Shown: positions 16,633 to 26,122, counted from the first letter of the stretch. The stretch: 64,000 nucleotides of DNA from JACVCS01 sp038328575 (GCA_038328575.1 JBBQMD010000001.1:186001-250000); one strand, 5' to 3'. Numbers and translations are program-made. Notes: generated from the sequence alone by a model not told the origin.

Positions 16633-17232
16633 ATGGCCCGCTACACCGGACCCAAGGTCAAGCTGTCTCGTCGTGTCGGCGTTCCGATCGCTGATAACCC
16701 CAAGCACACGTCCAAACGCGCTCTGGTTTACCCGGGCATGCACGGCTTCCGCGGTCGTCGCCTGCGCGACTACGGCCTCCGCCTCAACGAGAAGCAGAAG
16801 GTCCGCTTCCACTACGGCGTCCTTGAGCGCCAGTTCCGTCGCGTCATCGCCGCCGCCGGGCGCGCCAAGGGCAACACCGGCGAGATGCTCATGCGTCTGC
16901 TCGAGCGCCGACTCGACAACACCGTGCGCCGCTGCGGCCTGGCCCGCACGATCTGGGCCGCCCGCCAGATGGTCGCGCACGGCAACGTCCTGGTCAACGG
17001 CAAGAAGCTCGACCGCCCCAGCTCGCTGGTGGACGTCGGCGACGTCATCAGCGTCCGCACCAAGGCCCAGAAGCTCTCTCGGGAGTCCATGGAGAGCCTG
17101 GCCGGGCACGAGGTTCCCGGTTGGATCGATTTCAACCCGGGCGAGCTCCAGGCCAAGATCGTCGCCCTGCCGACGTCTGACCAGATCCCCTTCGACGTGA
17201 ACCCGAACCTCATCGTCGAGTTCTACCGCTGA
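16633..17232 (+). CDS. rpsD: 30S ribosomal protein S4
   Basis: S4 is a primary 16S rRNA binding protein that nucleates small-subunit assembly. The 199 residues begin MARYTGPKVKLSRRVGVPI and include the S4 RNA-binding domain (RRLDNTVRRCGLARTIWAARQMVAHGNVLVNGKKL, about 97-131). The N-terminal region lacks the zinc-binding Cys set, so this is the C-minus (zinc-independent) form. It stands apart from other ribosomal genes, between csrA and a SurA-like gene, and is followed by a clear intrinsic terminator. Confidence 0.97.
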   Translation: MARYTGPKVKLSRRVGVPIADNPKHTSKRALVYPGMHGFRGRRLRDYGLRLNEKQKVRFHYGVLERQFRRVIAAAGRAKGNTGEMLMRLLERRLDNTVRRCGLARTIWAARQMVAHGNVLVNGKKLDRPSSLVDVGDVISVRTKAQKLSRESMESLAGHEVPGWIDFNPGELQAKIVALPTSDQIPFDVNPNLIVEFYR

Positions 17233-17255
17233 TCGACCCAGAGCCCGATGCATCC

Positions 17256-17292
17256 ACAGGCCCGGTCCCGCGATCGGGCCTGTTTGTTTTTT
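17256..17292 (+). terminator. intrinsic terminator after rpsD
   Basis: ACAGGCCCG and CGGGCCTGT form a 9-bp stem with a 10-base loop. The run TTGTTTTTT follows at once. It lies 24 bases after the rpsD stop. Confidence 0.9.
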
Positions 17293-17529
17293 CAACCCGG
17301 CGCACGCCGGGAGGCGAAGCTCTCCAGGACGTTTGCCAGCCGATTCGAACACACCGGGCCGGCGGTTCGAAGTATGATGCGTGCAGCGGTGTGGGCCGAT
17401 ACTCTTTGGCAGGCCACGCCGTTGTGAACGGTGATGTATTCCCTTGATCCCGGTACCCCCGCTTTCGCTCGGCTTGTCTCTGAATCTGTCGCACGCGACT
17501 GCAAGACCCTTCCCTGTCCGGAGTGCTTC

Positions 17530-19575
17530 ATGACGAAGCTGATGAAACAGTACAACAAGATCCTCCTCATCGGCCTCGGCATTTTGCTGATGGTGGGGTT
17601 CCTGATCGGTGACTCGCTCCGCCTCCTCGGGCAATCGCTCAACATCGGCGCGGGCATCTCCGTCGGGGGCGAGCGCATCGACGGCTACAAAGTCGCGATC
17701 TCCAACGCCCGCTACGAACTCGTTCGCCAGCGCGTCCCCGAGCTCACCGCCATCGTCCCGGCCGAGTCGCTCGGTTCGGGCGAGCGCGACTCGCGCGCCG
17801 AGCACTGGCTGCTGCTCGCTCACGAGGCGCGTCGCGCCGGCCTCATTGGTCCAGAGCAGGACGGCGCCGCGTTCCTTACCGACGAGTATCCCGGCCTGAT
17901 GGTGCAGTCGCGGGTTGCACAGTTTGAGCGCCAAGGCGGCCGCGCCGACCAGACTGAAGTCGACAAGATGCGCGAGAGTTTTCGAGACTCTGCGCTCTTG
18001 CTCCCGGGAGTCCGCGCCCAGGCGCCGATGGCCGAGGCCAAGCTCAGCGACGCCGCGGCGGAGTACAAGGGCGTCAGCCGCCTGCAGGCGACGTACGGCT
18101 CGCTCCCGCGCCTCAGCAGCGATCGATTGTACGAGCAAATGGCGCACATCCTCAACCGCGCAACGTGGGAGTATGTCTGGGTCGGCGTAGACGAAGCCGC
18201 CGCCGCACAGCTTCCCGCGCCCGAGAATGACAGTGAACTGCTGGTCTTCTTCAATCGCTATCGCGACACCGACGCTGCACAGAGCGATATCGGCGTTGGC
18301 TATCGCCTGCCGCCACGCGTGAAGCTCCAGTGGCTGGCGTTGGACGCCGGCGCGATCCGCTCGCAGATCAAGATCCGCGCATTGGATATCGAGCGCCGCA
18401 TCCGCGAGCGTGCCGCCGCGCCCGGCGAGGACGAGGCCGTGCGTCGCGCGCTGGCAGAGAAGCAGCTCGCAGATGAGCTGTTCGAGAAGATTCTGAGCGA
18501 TGCCGAGCTGGTCGTAAAGGGCGAACTGCTGAAGGTGCTCGCCAACGTGCGCGACGAGCGCACTGGCGGCCTGAGCTTCAAGAAACTTCCCGACGACTGG
18601 TCCATCCTTCGCCCGGATCTTGGCGCCATCGGCAAGATCGCCGCCGATCGCGTCAACGCGAAGTACTCGATCAACCTCGCGCCGTTCAAGGCCGCGTTCG
18701 CCGAAGACGCGTGGCAGACCGCCGCTGAGCTGCGCAGGCTCCCGGGCGTCGGCAACGCGTCGCTGAAGCGTGACACGCGCTCGCTCCCGCTGTCCGATGT
18801 CGCGATGAGCCTGCGCGAGTTCGGCCCGTTTGACCCGCAGCGCGCACCAACCTTCCCCGCCCAGGTCAACGTCCCGTTCGTTGAGCCGCTGCTCGGCCTC
18901 GACGGCTCGGCCTACTACGTCATGTTCACTGCCGCCCGCGGCGCCAGCGGCCCCGAGTCGATGAGCGAGATCCGCGACAAGGTTCTGGCGGACTACCGGC
19001 GCGTCAAGGCGTACGAAGCCCTCGCCGCGCAGATCGACACCCTCACCGCCAAGGCGACGCTCGAAGGCCTCGACGCGCTGGCCGCCAGCGTGGAAGTCAA
19101 CGGCAAGCCGGCAACCCTGGTCACCGAGATCTACTCCGAACGCGCGATGGAAGACTCGGTGCAGCCGGGCGACAAGAACATGCCCTGGATGGCTCGGGTG
19201 CCCGACCTTTCGGACCAGATCCTCTCACGCGCTGAGAAACTCGACGCGACCAAGCCGATGGACGAGCAGGACATCACCGCACGCGTCTTCTCGATCGCCG
19301 TCCCGGCGCAGCGCGGCATCGCGGTGATCCGCCTCACCGGCTACCAGCCGCTGACCCGCGAAGAGTTTGAGAAGCAGGTTGCCTACGCCGCGTCGCGTCC
19401 GGGCAGTTCAATCACCAAGAGCCTCGCGCAGCGCGCGATGTCGCTGGGCGTCGACTCGATCAGCGCCGTGCGTCCGGGTGAACAGCCCCTCGCTGCGCAC
19501 AATCCATTCACGCATCGCCAGCTCGTGGATCGCCTGCGCGTCTCGGACGCGAATCCTTCCAAGCCCGCACCGTAA
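17530..19575 (+). CDS. membrane-anchored SurA/PpiD-like periplasmic protein
   Basis: The 681 residues start MTKLMKQYNKILLIGLGILLMVGFLI: a basic N-terminus and one membrane helix (about 9-30), then a large, charged, helix-rich extracytoplasmic part. This architecture, and the segment GGERIDGYKVAISNARYELVRQ after the anchor, recall SurA_N/PpiD folding factors. A canonical parvulin core could not be seen by eye, so peptidyl-prolyl isomerase activity is unproven. The start at 17530 places the helix at the N-terminus; the open frame back to 17431 adds 33 unlikely residues. It follows rpsD after a terminator and is probably transcribed alone. Confidence 0.55.
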   Translation: MTKLMKQYNKILLIGLGILLMVGFLIGDSLRLLGQSLNIGAGISVGGERIDGYKVAISNARYELVRQRVPELTAIVPAESLGSGERDSRAEHWLLLAHEARRAGLIGPEQDGAAFLTDEYPGLMVQSRVAQFERQGGRADQTEVDKMRESFRDSALLLPGVRAQAPMAEAKLSDAAAEYKGVSRLQATYGSLPRLSSDRLYEQMAHILNRATWEYVWVGVDEAAAAQLPAPENDSELLVFFNRYRDTDAAQSDIGVGYRLPPRVKLQWLALDAGAIRSQIKIRALDIERRIRERAAAPGEDEAVRRALAEKQLADELFEKILSDAELVVKGELLKVLANVRDERTGGLSFKKLPDDWSILRPDLGAIGKIAADRVNAKYSINLAPFKAAFAEDAWQTAAELRRLPGVGNASLKRDTRSLPLSDVAMSLREFGPFDPQRAPTFPAQVNVPFVEPLLGLDGSAYYVMFTAARGASGPESMSEIRDKVLADYRRVKAYEALAAQIDTLTAKATLEGLDALAASVEVNGKPATLVTEIYSERAMEDSVQPGDKNMPWMARVPDLSDQILSRAEKLDATKPMDEQDITARVFSIAVPAQRGIAVIRLTGYQPLTREEFEKQVAYAASRPGSSITKSLAQRAMSLGVDSISAVRPGEQPLAAHNPFTHRQLVDRLRVSDANPSKPAP

Positions 19576-19581
19576 GTCGGA

Positions 19582-21270
19582 TCAGACCTTGGCACGCATC
19601 CAGCCGCCGTGAATGAACCGGCCCGAGTAGATCACGGCGCGAAGCGTCGTCTCGATGACCAGGCCGATCCACAGCCCCCGCAGGCCGAGTTGAAACGGGA
19701 AAGGGTTCTGCAGGATCATGTCGCTCCGCCCCGCGATCCACTCCGGCACGTGGATATCAACGCCGCTGATCGCGTACGCCAAGGGCAGGCGCAAGCCCCA
19801 CTGGCTGATCCACGTCATGATCATCACGGCTCGCACGTCGCCGGCGCCGTGCATCGCTGAGCGCAGCACGATCGCGATCGCAAACGGCACCTGGGCCATG
19901 GCGGTGATGAACAGCAGCGATGGCACCAGCCTCCAATGAACCTCCTGCGGCGTCAGCACGCGGACAATCGGCTCGCCAGCAAACATGAACACAAACCCAA
20001 ACGCGCCCATGATCAGGCACGCGATCACGGCGCACTTGATCGCCGCTCGGCGCGCCAGCTCCGGCGCTCCCGCGCCGAGATACGTCCCCGCCAGCACGCT
20101 CGCCGCGAGCCCCATCGAGAATCCTGGCAGAAAGCTGTACGCCTCTATGCGGATGGTCCAGGTGTGCGCACCCAGCATCCCGCCCGCTTCAGCGCCGACG
20201 TCGCCGCCTGCGCCGCCGTTGATCAGCGCCGTGGCGCTCATGCTGCCGACCATCAGAATGATCAGCATGTTCACGACCCACATGCCAAACGTCTCGACGA
20301 AGTTTGGCAGCCCGAGTCGCACGAGGCGATAGAGCGTTGTGCGATGCGGGCGCAGCCACCGCAGCGTGAGCGCCACGCCAGCGGTGCCGCGTGCGTGCAT
20401 GGCCAGTACAACGCCAGCGCCCACACAGTGCGCCGTCGCAGTGCCTAGGCCGATGCCCATCACGCCGAGGTCGAACTGAATCGCCAGCACCCACGCCGCC
20501 AGAAGGTTCACCACGTTTACGATGATCATCGTCAGCAGCGGGCGAAAGCTGTCGCCCATGCCGCGTGCGCAGGACGTGCCCGCGAACAGCACCGTTGAGA
20601 ACGGCACGCCCAGGCTATACGCCCTGAGGTACGTCACGAAGTCGTCGCGAGCCTCGCCCTGAAGGCTGAGCAGCGCCGCCAGCGACGGCGCGAGCGTCGC
20701 CAGGGCGATTGCAGTGAGAATGCCGCCAACGGCCGCAAGCAGAATCGCCTGTCCGAGAGCGGCGCGAGCCACCGCGAGCTTGCCCGCGCCCATCGATCGC
20801 GCGATGAGCGCCGTCGCGCCCACGCCGATGGCCATGGTGATGAGGCCGATGAACCAGGTCATGTACGCCGCGCCGCCGACGCTATCGGCCGCCGCGACGC
20901 TGATGCGCGAGGCGATCATCGTGTCAACAAGTCCGATGGTCGAGTTCAGCAGCGACTCGCACAGCACCGGCCACGAGGCGACGAAGATCGCCTGGTTCAT
21001 CGACAAGCCAGCGAGTCGGCCGGATTGAATGACCCCGTGCCCGTCATCGCCGACGATCGTGCGCCCCGCCGAGATCGCGTGCGAGAAGCCCCAGCGGGTC
21101 TGCATCCGCCTGCGCTTCTCCTCTTTGGCAGGGCGTGGACACTCTTCCGACGGCTCGATCGTGACGGGATCGAGGGTCGGTTGCGGTGGGACTTCTGATC
21201 GCAATGGCGTTTCGTCGCTCACAAGAAGTTTCAAAGATAGGCCGTGCTCCACCTCACCCCCACCGGACAC
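19582..21270 (-). CDS. MATE-family multidrug/organic cation exporter
   Basis: This integral membrane protein of up to 562 residues has about twelve helices. MATE traits include LCESLLNSTIGLVDTMIASRIS in helix 1, GVGATALIARSMGAGK after helix 2, and the same pattern in the second half (GMLGAHTWTIRIEAYSFLPGFSMGLAASVLAGTYLGAGAPELARR). The N-terminus is uncertain: GTG at 21270, GTG at 21222 or ATG at 21105 would all keep the helices, and the first 80 residues are polar and atypical. MATE proteins exchange drugs or cations for H+ or Na+; the substrate is unknown. Convergent with the SurA-like gene, 6 bases away. Confidence 0.88.
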   Translation of the reverse strand: MSGGGEVEHGLSLKLLVSDETPLRSEVPPQPTLDPVTIEPSEECPRPAKEEKRRRMQTRWGFSHAISAGRTIVGDDGHGVIQSGRLAGLSMNQAIFVASWPVLCESLLNSTIGLVDTMIASRISVAAADSVGGAAYMTWFIGLITMAIGVGATALIARSMGAGKLAVARAALGQAILLAAVGGILTAIALATLAPSLAALLSLQGEARDDFVTYLRAYSLGVPFSTVLFAGTSCARGMGDSFRPLLTMIIVNVVNLLAAWVLAIQFDLGVMGIGLGTATAHCVGAGVVLAMHARGTAGVALTLRWLRPHRTTLYRLVRLGLPNFVETFGMWVVNMLIILMVGSMSATALINGGAGGDVGAEAGGMLGAHTWTIRIEAYSFLPGFSMGLAASVLAGTYLGAGAPELARRAAIKCAVIACLIMGAFGFVFMFAGEPIVRVLTPQEVHWRLVPSLLFITAMAQVPFAIAIVLRSAMHGAGDVRAVMIMTWISQWGLRLPLAYAISGVDIHVPEWIAGRSDMILQNPFPFQLGLRGLWIGLVIETTLRAVIYSGRFIHGGWMRAKV

Positions 21271-21374
21271 CTACCTCGTCGGCACTGCCACCATTGGCTT
21301 CGCACTCGACCGGGCGTCGCGCCGCTTGGCTCCTCAAACTCCGAGCGACAACCCGCGATGAATACGATCACCCT

Positions 21375-22634
21375 ATGGATTCACCCATAGTCCACGCGGC
21401 CTCGCGCGCTCGCGCTGCCTCCCGTGTCATCGCCACACTCTCAACCGAACGGAAGAACGCGCTGCTGCTTGATCTCAGCGAGCGGCTCACCGTCGCTCGC
21501 GACGCGATTCTGCAAGCCAACCAGCGCGACCTTGACGATGCCGCGCTCGCGGGCCTCGCGCCCGCCAAGCTCGCGCGCTTACGTCTCACGCAAGATTCCA
21601 TCGCGCAGCTCATCGACAGCGTGCGCAGCATCGTCGCGCTCCCGGATCCCGTCGGTCAGATCACGCGCGAAACCTCCGTCGCCAGCGGGATGCTCGTCCG
21701 ACGCGTCCGCGCGCCGCTGGGTGTCATCTGCATGATCTACGAAGCGCGCCCGGGAGTGACCATCGACGCTTTCGCGCTGTGCTTCAAGGCCGGTAACGCG
21801 TGCATCCTCAAGGGTGGCAAGGAAGCCCGCCACAGCAACTCGATCCTCGCCAACATCGTCCGCGACGCGCTCGACGCACACGCGATCGACCACGCGGCCC
21901 TCACCTCCATCAGCGACATCACGCGCGACGATCTCGATCAACTCCTCCAGCAAGACCGCTTCATCGACCTGGTCATCCCGCGTGGCGGGCACGAACTCAT
22001 CCGCTACGTCGCCCGCACCTCGCGCATCCCCACCGTCCAGCACTACCAGGGCGTCAACCACGCGTTCATCGACGCCGCCGCCGATGTCGACCTCGCCGTC
22101 AACATCTGTGTCACCGGCAAGGCCAGCGCGCCCGCCACCTGCAACGCGCTGGAGTGCGTGCTCGTGCATCGCGACATCGCTTCCATCGCTGTCCCGCGCC
22201 TGGTTGAGCAGTTCATCAACGCCTGCGTCGAAGTCCGCGCCGACGAAGCCTCGATCGCGCTCGCAGGCCCGCTCGCCCCGCGCCTCAAACCAGCCGCGCC
22301 CGAAGACTTCGGTCGCGAGTTCCTCGAGCTGATCGTGGCCCTGCGCGTTGTTGATTCGCTCGATGACGCGATCAATCACATCCACCGCTACGGAAGCAAC
22401 CACAGCGAGACGATCATCACCCGCGACGCGCACGCGAGCGAGGAGTTCACACGCCGCGTGCAATCTTCGTGCGTGCTTGTCAACGCCTCGACACGCATGA
22501 ACGACGGCTTCCAGCTCGGCCTCGGCGCCGAGATCGGGATCTCCACCAGCAAGATTCACGCCTACGGCCCCATGGGGCTCGAAGAGTTGACAACAACCCG
22601 ATTTGTCGCGTTAGGCAACGGCCAGACTCGCTGA
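21375..22634 (+). CDS. proA: gamma-glutamyl phosphate reductase
   Basis: ProA reduces glutamyl-5-phosphate to glutamate-5-semialdehyde in proline synthesis, using NADPH. The 419 residues match the family. Visible are GVICMIYEARPGVTIDAFALCFKAGNACILKGGKEA (about 115-150), IPTVQHYQGVNHAFID, the catalytic Cys in APATCNALE, and NDGFQLGLGAEIGISTSKIHAYGPMGLEELTT at the C-terminus. Start 21375 (MDSPIVHAASRARAAS) is chosen over the long upstream frame. proB is not adjacent. Its stop is one base from the convergent small gene. Confidence 0.96.
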   Translation: MDSPIVHAASRARAASRVIATLSTERKNALLLDLSERLTVARDAILQANQRDLDDAALAGLAPAKLARLRLTQDSIAQLIDSVRSIVALPDPVGQITRETSVASGMLVRRVRAPLGVICMIYEARPGVTIDAFALCFKAGNACILKGGKEARHSNSILANIVRDALDAHAIDHAALTSISDITRDDLDQLLQQDRFIDLVIPRGGHELIRYVARTSRIPTVQHYQGVNHAFIDAAADVDLAVNICVTGKASAPATCNALECVLVHRDIASIAVPRLVEQFINACVEVRADEASIALAGPLAPRLKPAAPEDFGREFLELIVALRVVDSLDDAINHIHRYGSNHSETIITRDAHASEEFTRRVQSSCVLVNASTRMNDGFQLGLGAEIGISTSKIHAYGPMGLEELTTTRFVALGNGQTR

Positions 22635-22635
22635 A

Positions 22636-22872
22636 TCACACCCGCCCGAGGCGACGTCGCACCGAGCGCGTGACCACGAGAGGCTCCGTCACCGGCAGAT
22701 CTTCCATCGTCTCGAGCTTGAGCCGGACCTTTTCGACGACAACGCGGTACACCTCGTCCATGATGCGCTGTCCGTCGTCGCGTGCCGCGATCATGGCCCG
22801 CATCTCCGCTTCGATTGTGCGCGCACGAACACCTGCCCCGCCGGGGCACCCTTCACCAACAGACTGCGACAT
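22636..22872 (-). CDS. small hypothetical protein
   Basis: The 78 residues are charged and helical, with the core EAEMRAMIAARDDGQRIMDEVYRVVVEKVRLKLETMEDL. A GGAAG ribosome binding site precedes the ATG at 22872. The frame is open farther upstream, but that part is Arg/His-rich and looks non-coding. No family recognised. It ends one base from the proA stop and lies downstream of the response regulator on the same strand. Confidence 0.55.
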   Translation of the reverse strand: MSQSVGEGCPGGAGVRARTIEAEMRAMIAARDDGQRIMDEVYRVVVEKVRLKLETMEDLPVTEPLVVTRSVRRRLGRV

Positions 22873-23080
22873 TGCTCTTCCTTCACAAGCCCGGGCATGC
22901 GCCGCGCAACACCGCGTCGCATCGCATGGGCGATGTGAAGAGATCGTCAAAGCAAGAGACTTCCTTGAGGCCCTGCGCGCATGATGGCGCACAACTCGGT
23001 GAACCCCGCGATCATGCGCAATCAACTGAAAGCGCGTGGCGGGAACCAAATCGAGTGAAACACCGAGGGCTCGATGAGAA

Positions 23081-23809
23081 TCAGCTCACGAGCTTCTCTC
23101 GAAACGCGAAGACCACGAGCTCTGATCGCGTATGGATGTTGAGTTTCGCCATCAATCGCTGCGTGTGATTGTCAACGGTTTTTCGACTAAGCGAGAGCAC
23201 CGCCGCGACTTGCTTGATGCTGAGGCCGCGGGCCAGTTGAACGAGCACCTCGCGCTCGCGCATCGAGAGCGCGTCAAGAAGCGTGGGCGTGGGGCCAAAG
23301 AGCGTGCCCCTTGATTCAGCGGGTGCCAGTCGCTCCCGCACCTCTGCTGAGAAGAAATGCTGGCCTTCGCACGCCGCCCGCACCGCCCGCGCGACGTCTT
23401 CCGGGCCGGCGTCCTTGGTGAGAATTCCTAGCACGCCAACCCGCAGCGCCGCCTGGATCTGCGCATCGCTCACACGCCCGCTCAGCAAAACCACCTTGGT
23501 GTTCGGGCTGACGGACGCGAGTGACTGGGCGATGTCAAAGCACGATCGCCCGGGCATGTCGATGTCCAGCACCGCGACATCCGGACGGTGGGCCGCGATC
23601 TGGCGCAGGCCCTCGCACCCGTCGCCAGCGGTTGCGACCACTTCAACGGACTTGTCCATTTCAAGGGCCGCCGCGAGCGTCTCGCGAAGCAACCGATGAT
23701 CGTCCACGAGGATGACTCGCCGGATCAGGCGAGCCGCGACCGGCACCGCCGCCCCGCCCGCGTTCAGGTTCGCGTTCGCTCGGTCGACGACGTTCGAAAT
23801 CGTGGTCAT
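23081..23809 (-). CDS. NarL/FixJ-type response regulator
   Basis: The 242 residues hold a receiver domain (about 30-145) with the acidic pair in VILVDDHRLLRE, the phospho-acceptor Asp in VAVLDIDMPG and the conserved Lys in GILTKDAG, then a LuxR-type helix-turn-helix (about 178-240: LSMREREVLVQLARGLSIKQVAAVLSLSRKTVDNHTQRLMAKL). It should bind DNA on phosphorylation. Start 23809 has GGGAG upstream and overlaps the stop of the kinase-like gene (ATGA), which indicates a coupled two-component pair. Confidence 0.92.
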   Translation of the reverse strand: MTTISNVVDRANANLNAGGAAVPVAARLIRRVILVDDHRLLRETLAAALEMDKSVEVVATAGDGCEGLRQIAAHRPDVAVLDIDMPGRSCFDIAQSLASVSPNTKVVLLSGRVSDAQIQAALRVGVLGILTKDAGPEDVARAVRAACEGQHFFSAEVRERLAPAESRGTLFGPTPTLLDALSMREREVLVQLARGLSIKQVAAVLSLSRKTVDNHTQRLMAKLNIHTRSELVVFAFREKLVS

Positions 23810-24741
23810 TTCGCTGCTCCCAAAGTCGCGGGCCACGCGCTGACGCGTGCATCCGCTGGATCCGCACTCCCGACGTGCGCCATGAAGATCGTGAGATGAC
23901 ACGCCCGCCCCCGCGGCAGCACTACCGACAACGCGCTCGCATCCGCGTGTGCGTTTGGATGTGCCGGCACCGACGCAGCCCCTCCTCCAGGTTGCGCTAA
24001 ACATGCTCGGAGTTCCGAAGCATCTGCGCGCACCTTACACACCAGCGTTTGGCAAGCCAGATCCGGGTCGGCGTGCTCCTGCCGCAACGAAAGTATCGCT
24101 TGTCGTTCGCCAATCCCCTGTTGCAGTGAAAGTTGATGCGAACCGCGACACCGCGCACGCGCACGCGCTCCGCCGTGGGCACCGCCGCATCGCTGCGTCA
24201 ACATCGTGCCAACGCTCACACGCACGCGATCGCCCGGTGAAAGCACCAGCGACGCGTGCCGGAAGTACTGCACCATCATCGACAGCAACGCGGACTGGTC
24301 GGTCCACACCCGCACGCGCGAGTCAACAATCTCAAGGTTCAGGGCAATGCCGTTTGGAAGCAGTGCGCGTCCGAACGCCGTCATCTCCCGGGAGAGGTCG
24401 GCGAGATTAAACTCTTTCAGCATCGGTCCGGTGTACTGGCTCAATCGAATCATCGCCCGCGTCATGAGCCGTGCCTGTTGCGCGGCGGTGTCAACCAGCT
24501 CGAGCCCGCGCGTCCGAGCCGCGGCGTCCCCATCACGGGCCACCATCACCCCTGCGGAGATGGTCAGCAGCAGGCTGTTGAACTCGTGGGCAATCTGCGG
24601 GCAGGCCTGCATCAGGGATAGAAATGCGCGCTGGCGGTGCCTCGAGCGGCTTTCGGTTTCGATCGCGCATGTGTCAGCATCGCCGGCAAATCGACCGGCC
24701 GCAGACTGATCGTGTGTGAGTCGAGGCGAGCACAGAGCCAT
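23806..24741 (-). CDS. degenerate histidine kinase-like protein
   Basis: The 311 residues contain a HisKA-like helical hairpin with the H-box PQIAHEFNSLLLTISAGVMVARDG (His52). The C-terminal half keeps only a distant resemblance to a HATPase domain: SALLSMMVQYFRHASLVL lacks the N-box Asn, no DxGxG or GxGL loop is visible, and the end LSVVLPRG recalls the last strand. It may be a pseudokinase or a phosphotransfer partner rather than an active kinase. No transmembrane helix or sensor domain is present. An AGGAG site precedes the ATG, and it is coupled to the response regulator by a 4-base overlap. Confidence 0.65.
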   Translation of the reverse strand: MALCSPRLTHDQSAAGRFAGDADTCAIETESRSRHRQRAFLSLMQACPQIAHEFNSLLLTISAGVMVARDGDAAARTRGLELVDTAAQQARLMTRAMIRLSQYTGPMLKEFNLADLSREMTAFGRALLPNGIALNLEIVDSRVRVWTDQSALLSMMVQYFRHASLVLSPGDRVRVSVGTMLTQRCGGAHGGARARARCRGSHQLSLQQGIGERQAILSLRQEHADPDLACQTLVCKVRADASELRACLAQPGGGAASVPAHPNAHADASALSVVLPRGRACHLTIFMAHVGSADPADARVSAWPATLGAAK

Positions 24742-24962
24742 GATGACTCTCCTGAGCGGGAGGCGGCGTCAAGCCGCGTATCACAGGGGAACCCCTCTCT
24801 TTCTACCACGCGAGTCCGGTACCGACAAGGACTCCACAAAGTTCTCCAGATCTCCTGAACACTCCAAGTTGCCATCTTGGGGGGGTTGTCGGGTTTGCCC
24901 CTACATGTTGCGGTTGCCGCTCAGAAGGTGAATACCCCAATCAATTTGTCAAGGCCTTACAT

Positions 24963-25460
24963 TCAGCGCCGCACCTGGCCGCGATCGCGCCGCGCGGTAG
25001 GGTCGGTGCCGCCGCGGCGCCGGATGCTCATGGCGCGATCGAGTCGAGCGATCTCAGCGACCAGGTCGTCGTGTTCTTCGACGAGCTCGCGAATCGCGGC
25101 CCGCGCCTGCTGCACCGGGTTGACCATCAGCATCGCAACCTCCGCTGGGTGGAGCAGGCGATCGCGTGCGAACTCATCCAGCAGCGCGAACGCCAACGCG
25201 TCATCGCCGCTGGCAAACGGCAGGAGATCGCCGAGCTCACACACCAGCGCCGACGCGCGAGCGATGATCTCCTCTAAGGGCCGGCGAGTCACACGAAGCG
25301 AGAGCTCTTCGAACCAGTCGAGCAGCGGGTTGTTGACCTCGGCGTCCACGCTCGCCACGACAGCGGTGCGACGGTTTGCTGTAGAGCGGGCGGGCGCCGC
25401 GACTGTCTGGTAGCCATTGGGCGCAGCGGACGAGACAGAGTGGCGGGTGGGTTCAAACAT
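24963..25460 (-). CDS. hypothetical soluble protein
   Basis: The 165 residues have a Ser/Ala/Arg-rich N-terminus (1-35), then a helical, acidic-hydrophobic part (NPLLDWFEELSLRVTRRPLEEIIARASALVCELGDLLPF) and a basic end. A GAGGA site 7 bases before the ATG at 25460 decides the start. No family was recognised. It lies upstream of the kinase/regulator pair on the same strand with a 221-base gap, so co-expression is possible but not shown. Confidence 0.6.
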   Translation of the reverse strand: MFEPTRHSVSSAAPNGYQTVAAPARSTANRRTAVVASVDAEVNNPLLDWFEELSLRVTRRPLEEIIARASALVCELGDLLPFASGDDALAFALLDEFARDRLLHPAEVAMLMVNPVQQARAAIRELVEEHDDLVAEIARLDRAMSIRRRGGTDPTARRDRGQVRR

Positions 25461-26122
25461 GGCTGGTCCTCGTGAGAAGGTGTCTGTCTCGCGCCCGCGC
25501 GGCGCGCGACGCACGCATGGGCTATCGCGACGGCATGAAATCCGTTGATGATGACATATGGCGAAACGTTCGCCCTGATGCCCGCGAACGCCCGTCGCCC
25601 AGCTCCGCAGGGCGACGGACGGGAGTGGGGTTGATCTCAACCCCGATTCGAACCAGATCGCGCGACGTCGCCCGACACCCACCGCCACGTTGCCGACTTC
25701 GTCTCGGTTGCCGACCAGAAGAACTCGGGTCGGTCTGACACTTTTCAGATTGCCGCTCCAGGGCCACGGGTCTCTGAAGCGGCGAGTGCTGCCAGCGTCA
25801 CACGGTCCAACTGATTCAGGCGTCGCCCGCAGCGCGTCCTTGCGCTACGGCACCGTCCTTGGTGTGGTCGGCGCCTGACCAGGTTTCTGAGTCGTCCCTC
25901 CTGAGGGAGTTTGAGTAAATGTTTACTCACCGCAAGAGAGTCGGACGCCGATGTTGGAAGAGACTGAGGCATTCTCCCCGAACGAACCGCCCGCCCGACG
26001 ACTAGGGCGAACGCACCCGCAAACACGACGCGACCATCGCGTGCGCTTCGTGTGAAGGGGCGTTTCTGCAATGTCAACATCAAGCACTCAAGCGGCACGA
26101 AGATGACAACATTACATCCCTT
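25461..26122. other. 662-bp region with no clear gene
   Basis: Short open frames here have poor composition and no recognisable product. The region contains two adjacent inverted repeats at 25895-25928, described separately. It separates the 3' end of the MFS gene from the hypothetical gene at 25460. Confidence 0.5.
25895..25928. promoter_or_regulatory. two adjacent operator-like palindromes
   Basis: TCCCTC-CT-GAGGGA (25895-25908) and GAGTAAA-TG-TTTACTC (25913-25928) are perfect inverted repeats 4 bases apart. The second is AT-rich within GC-rich DNA and has the shape of a TetR- or MarR-type operator. No gene starts nearby, so the target is unknown. Confidence 0.35.

Noticed and set aside
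16468..18147. 559-residue open frame opposite rpsD and the SurA-like gene
   Set aside because: It spans two recognisable genes and the rpsD terminator; composition is that of antisense GC-rich DNA.
23997..24307. Possible frameshift in the histidine kinase-like gene
   Set aside because: The other minus-strand frames gave no HATPase motifs, and the original frame recovers a kinase-like end, so degeneration is more likely than a frameshift.
25745..26098. 117-residue open frame in the gene-free region
   Set aside because: Arg/Ser/Leu-rich with no motif, no ribosome binding site and poor codon character.
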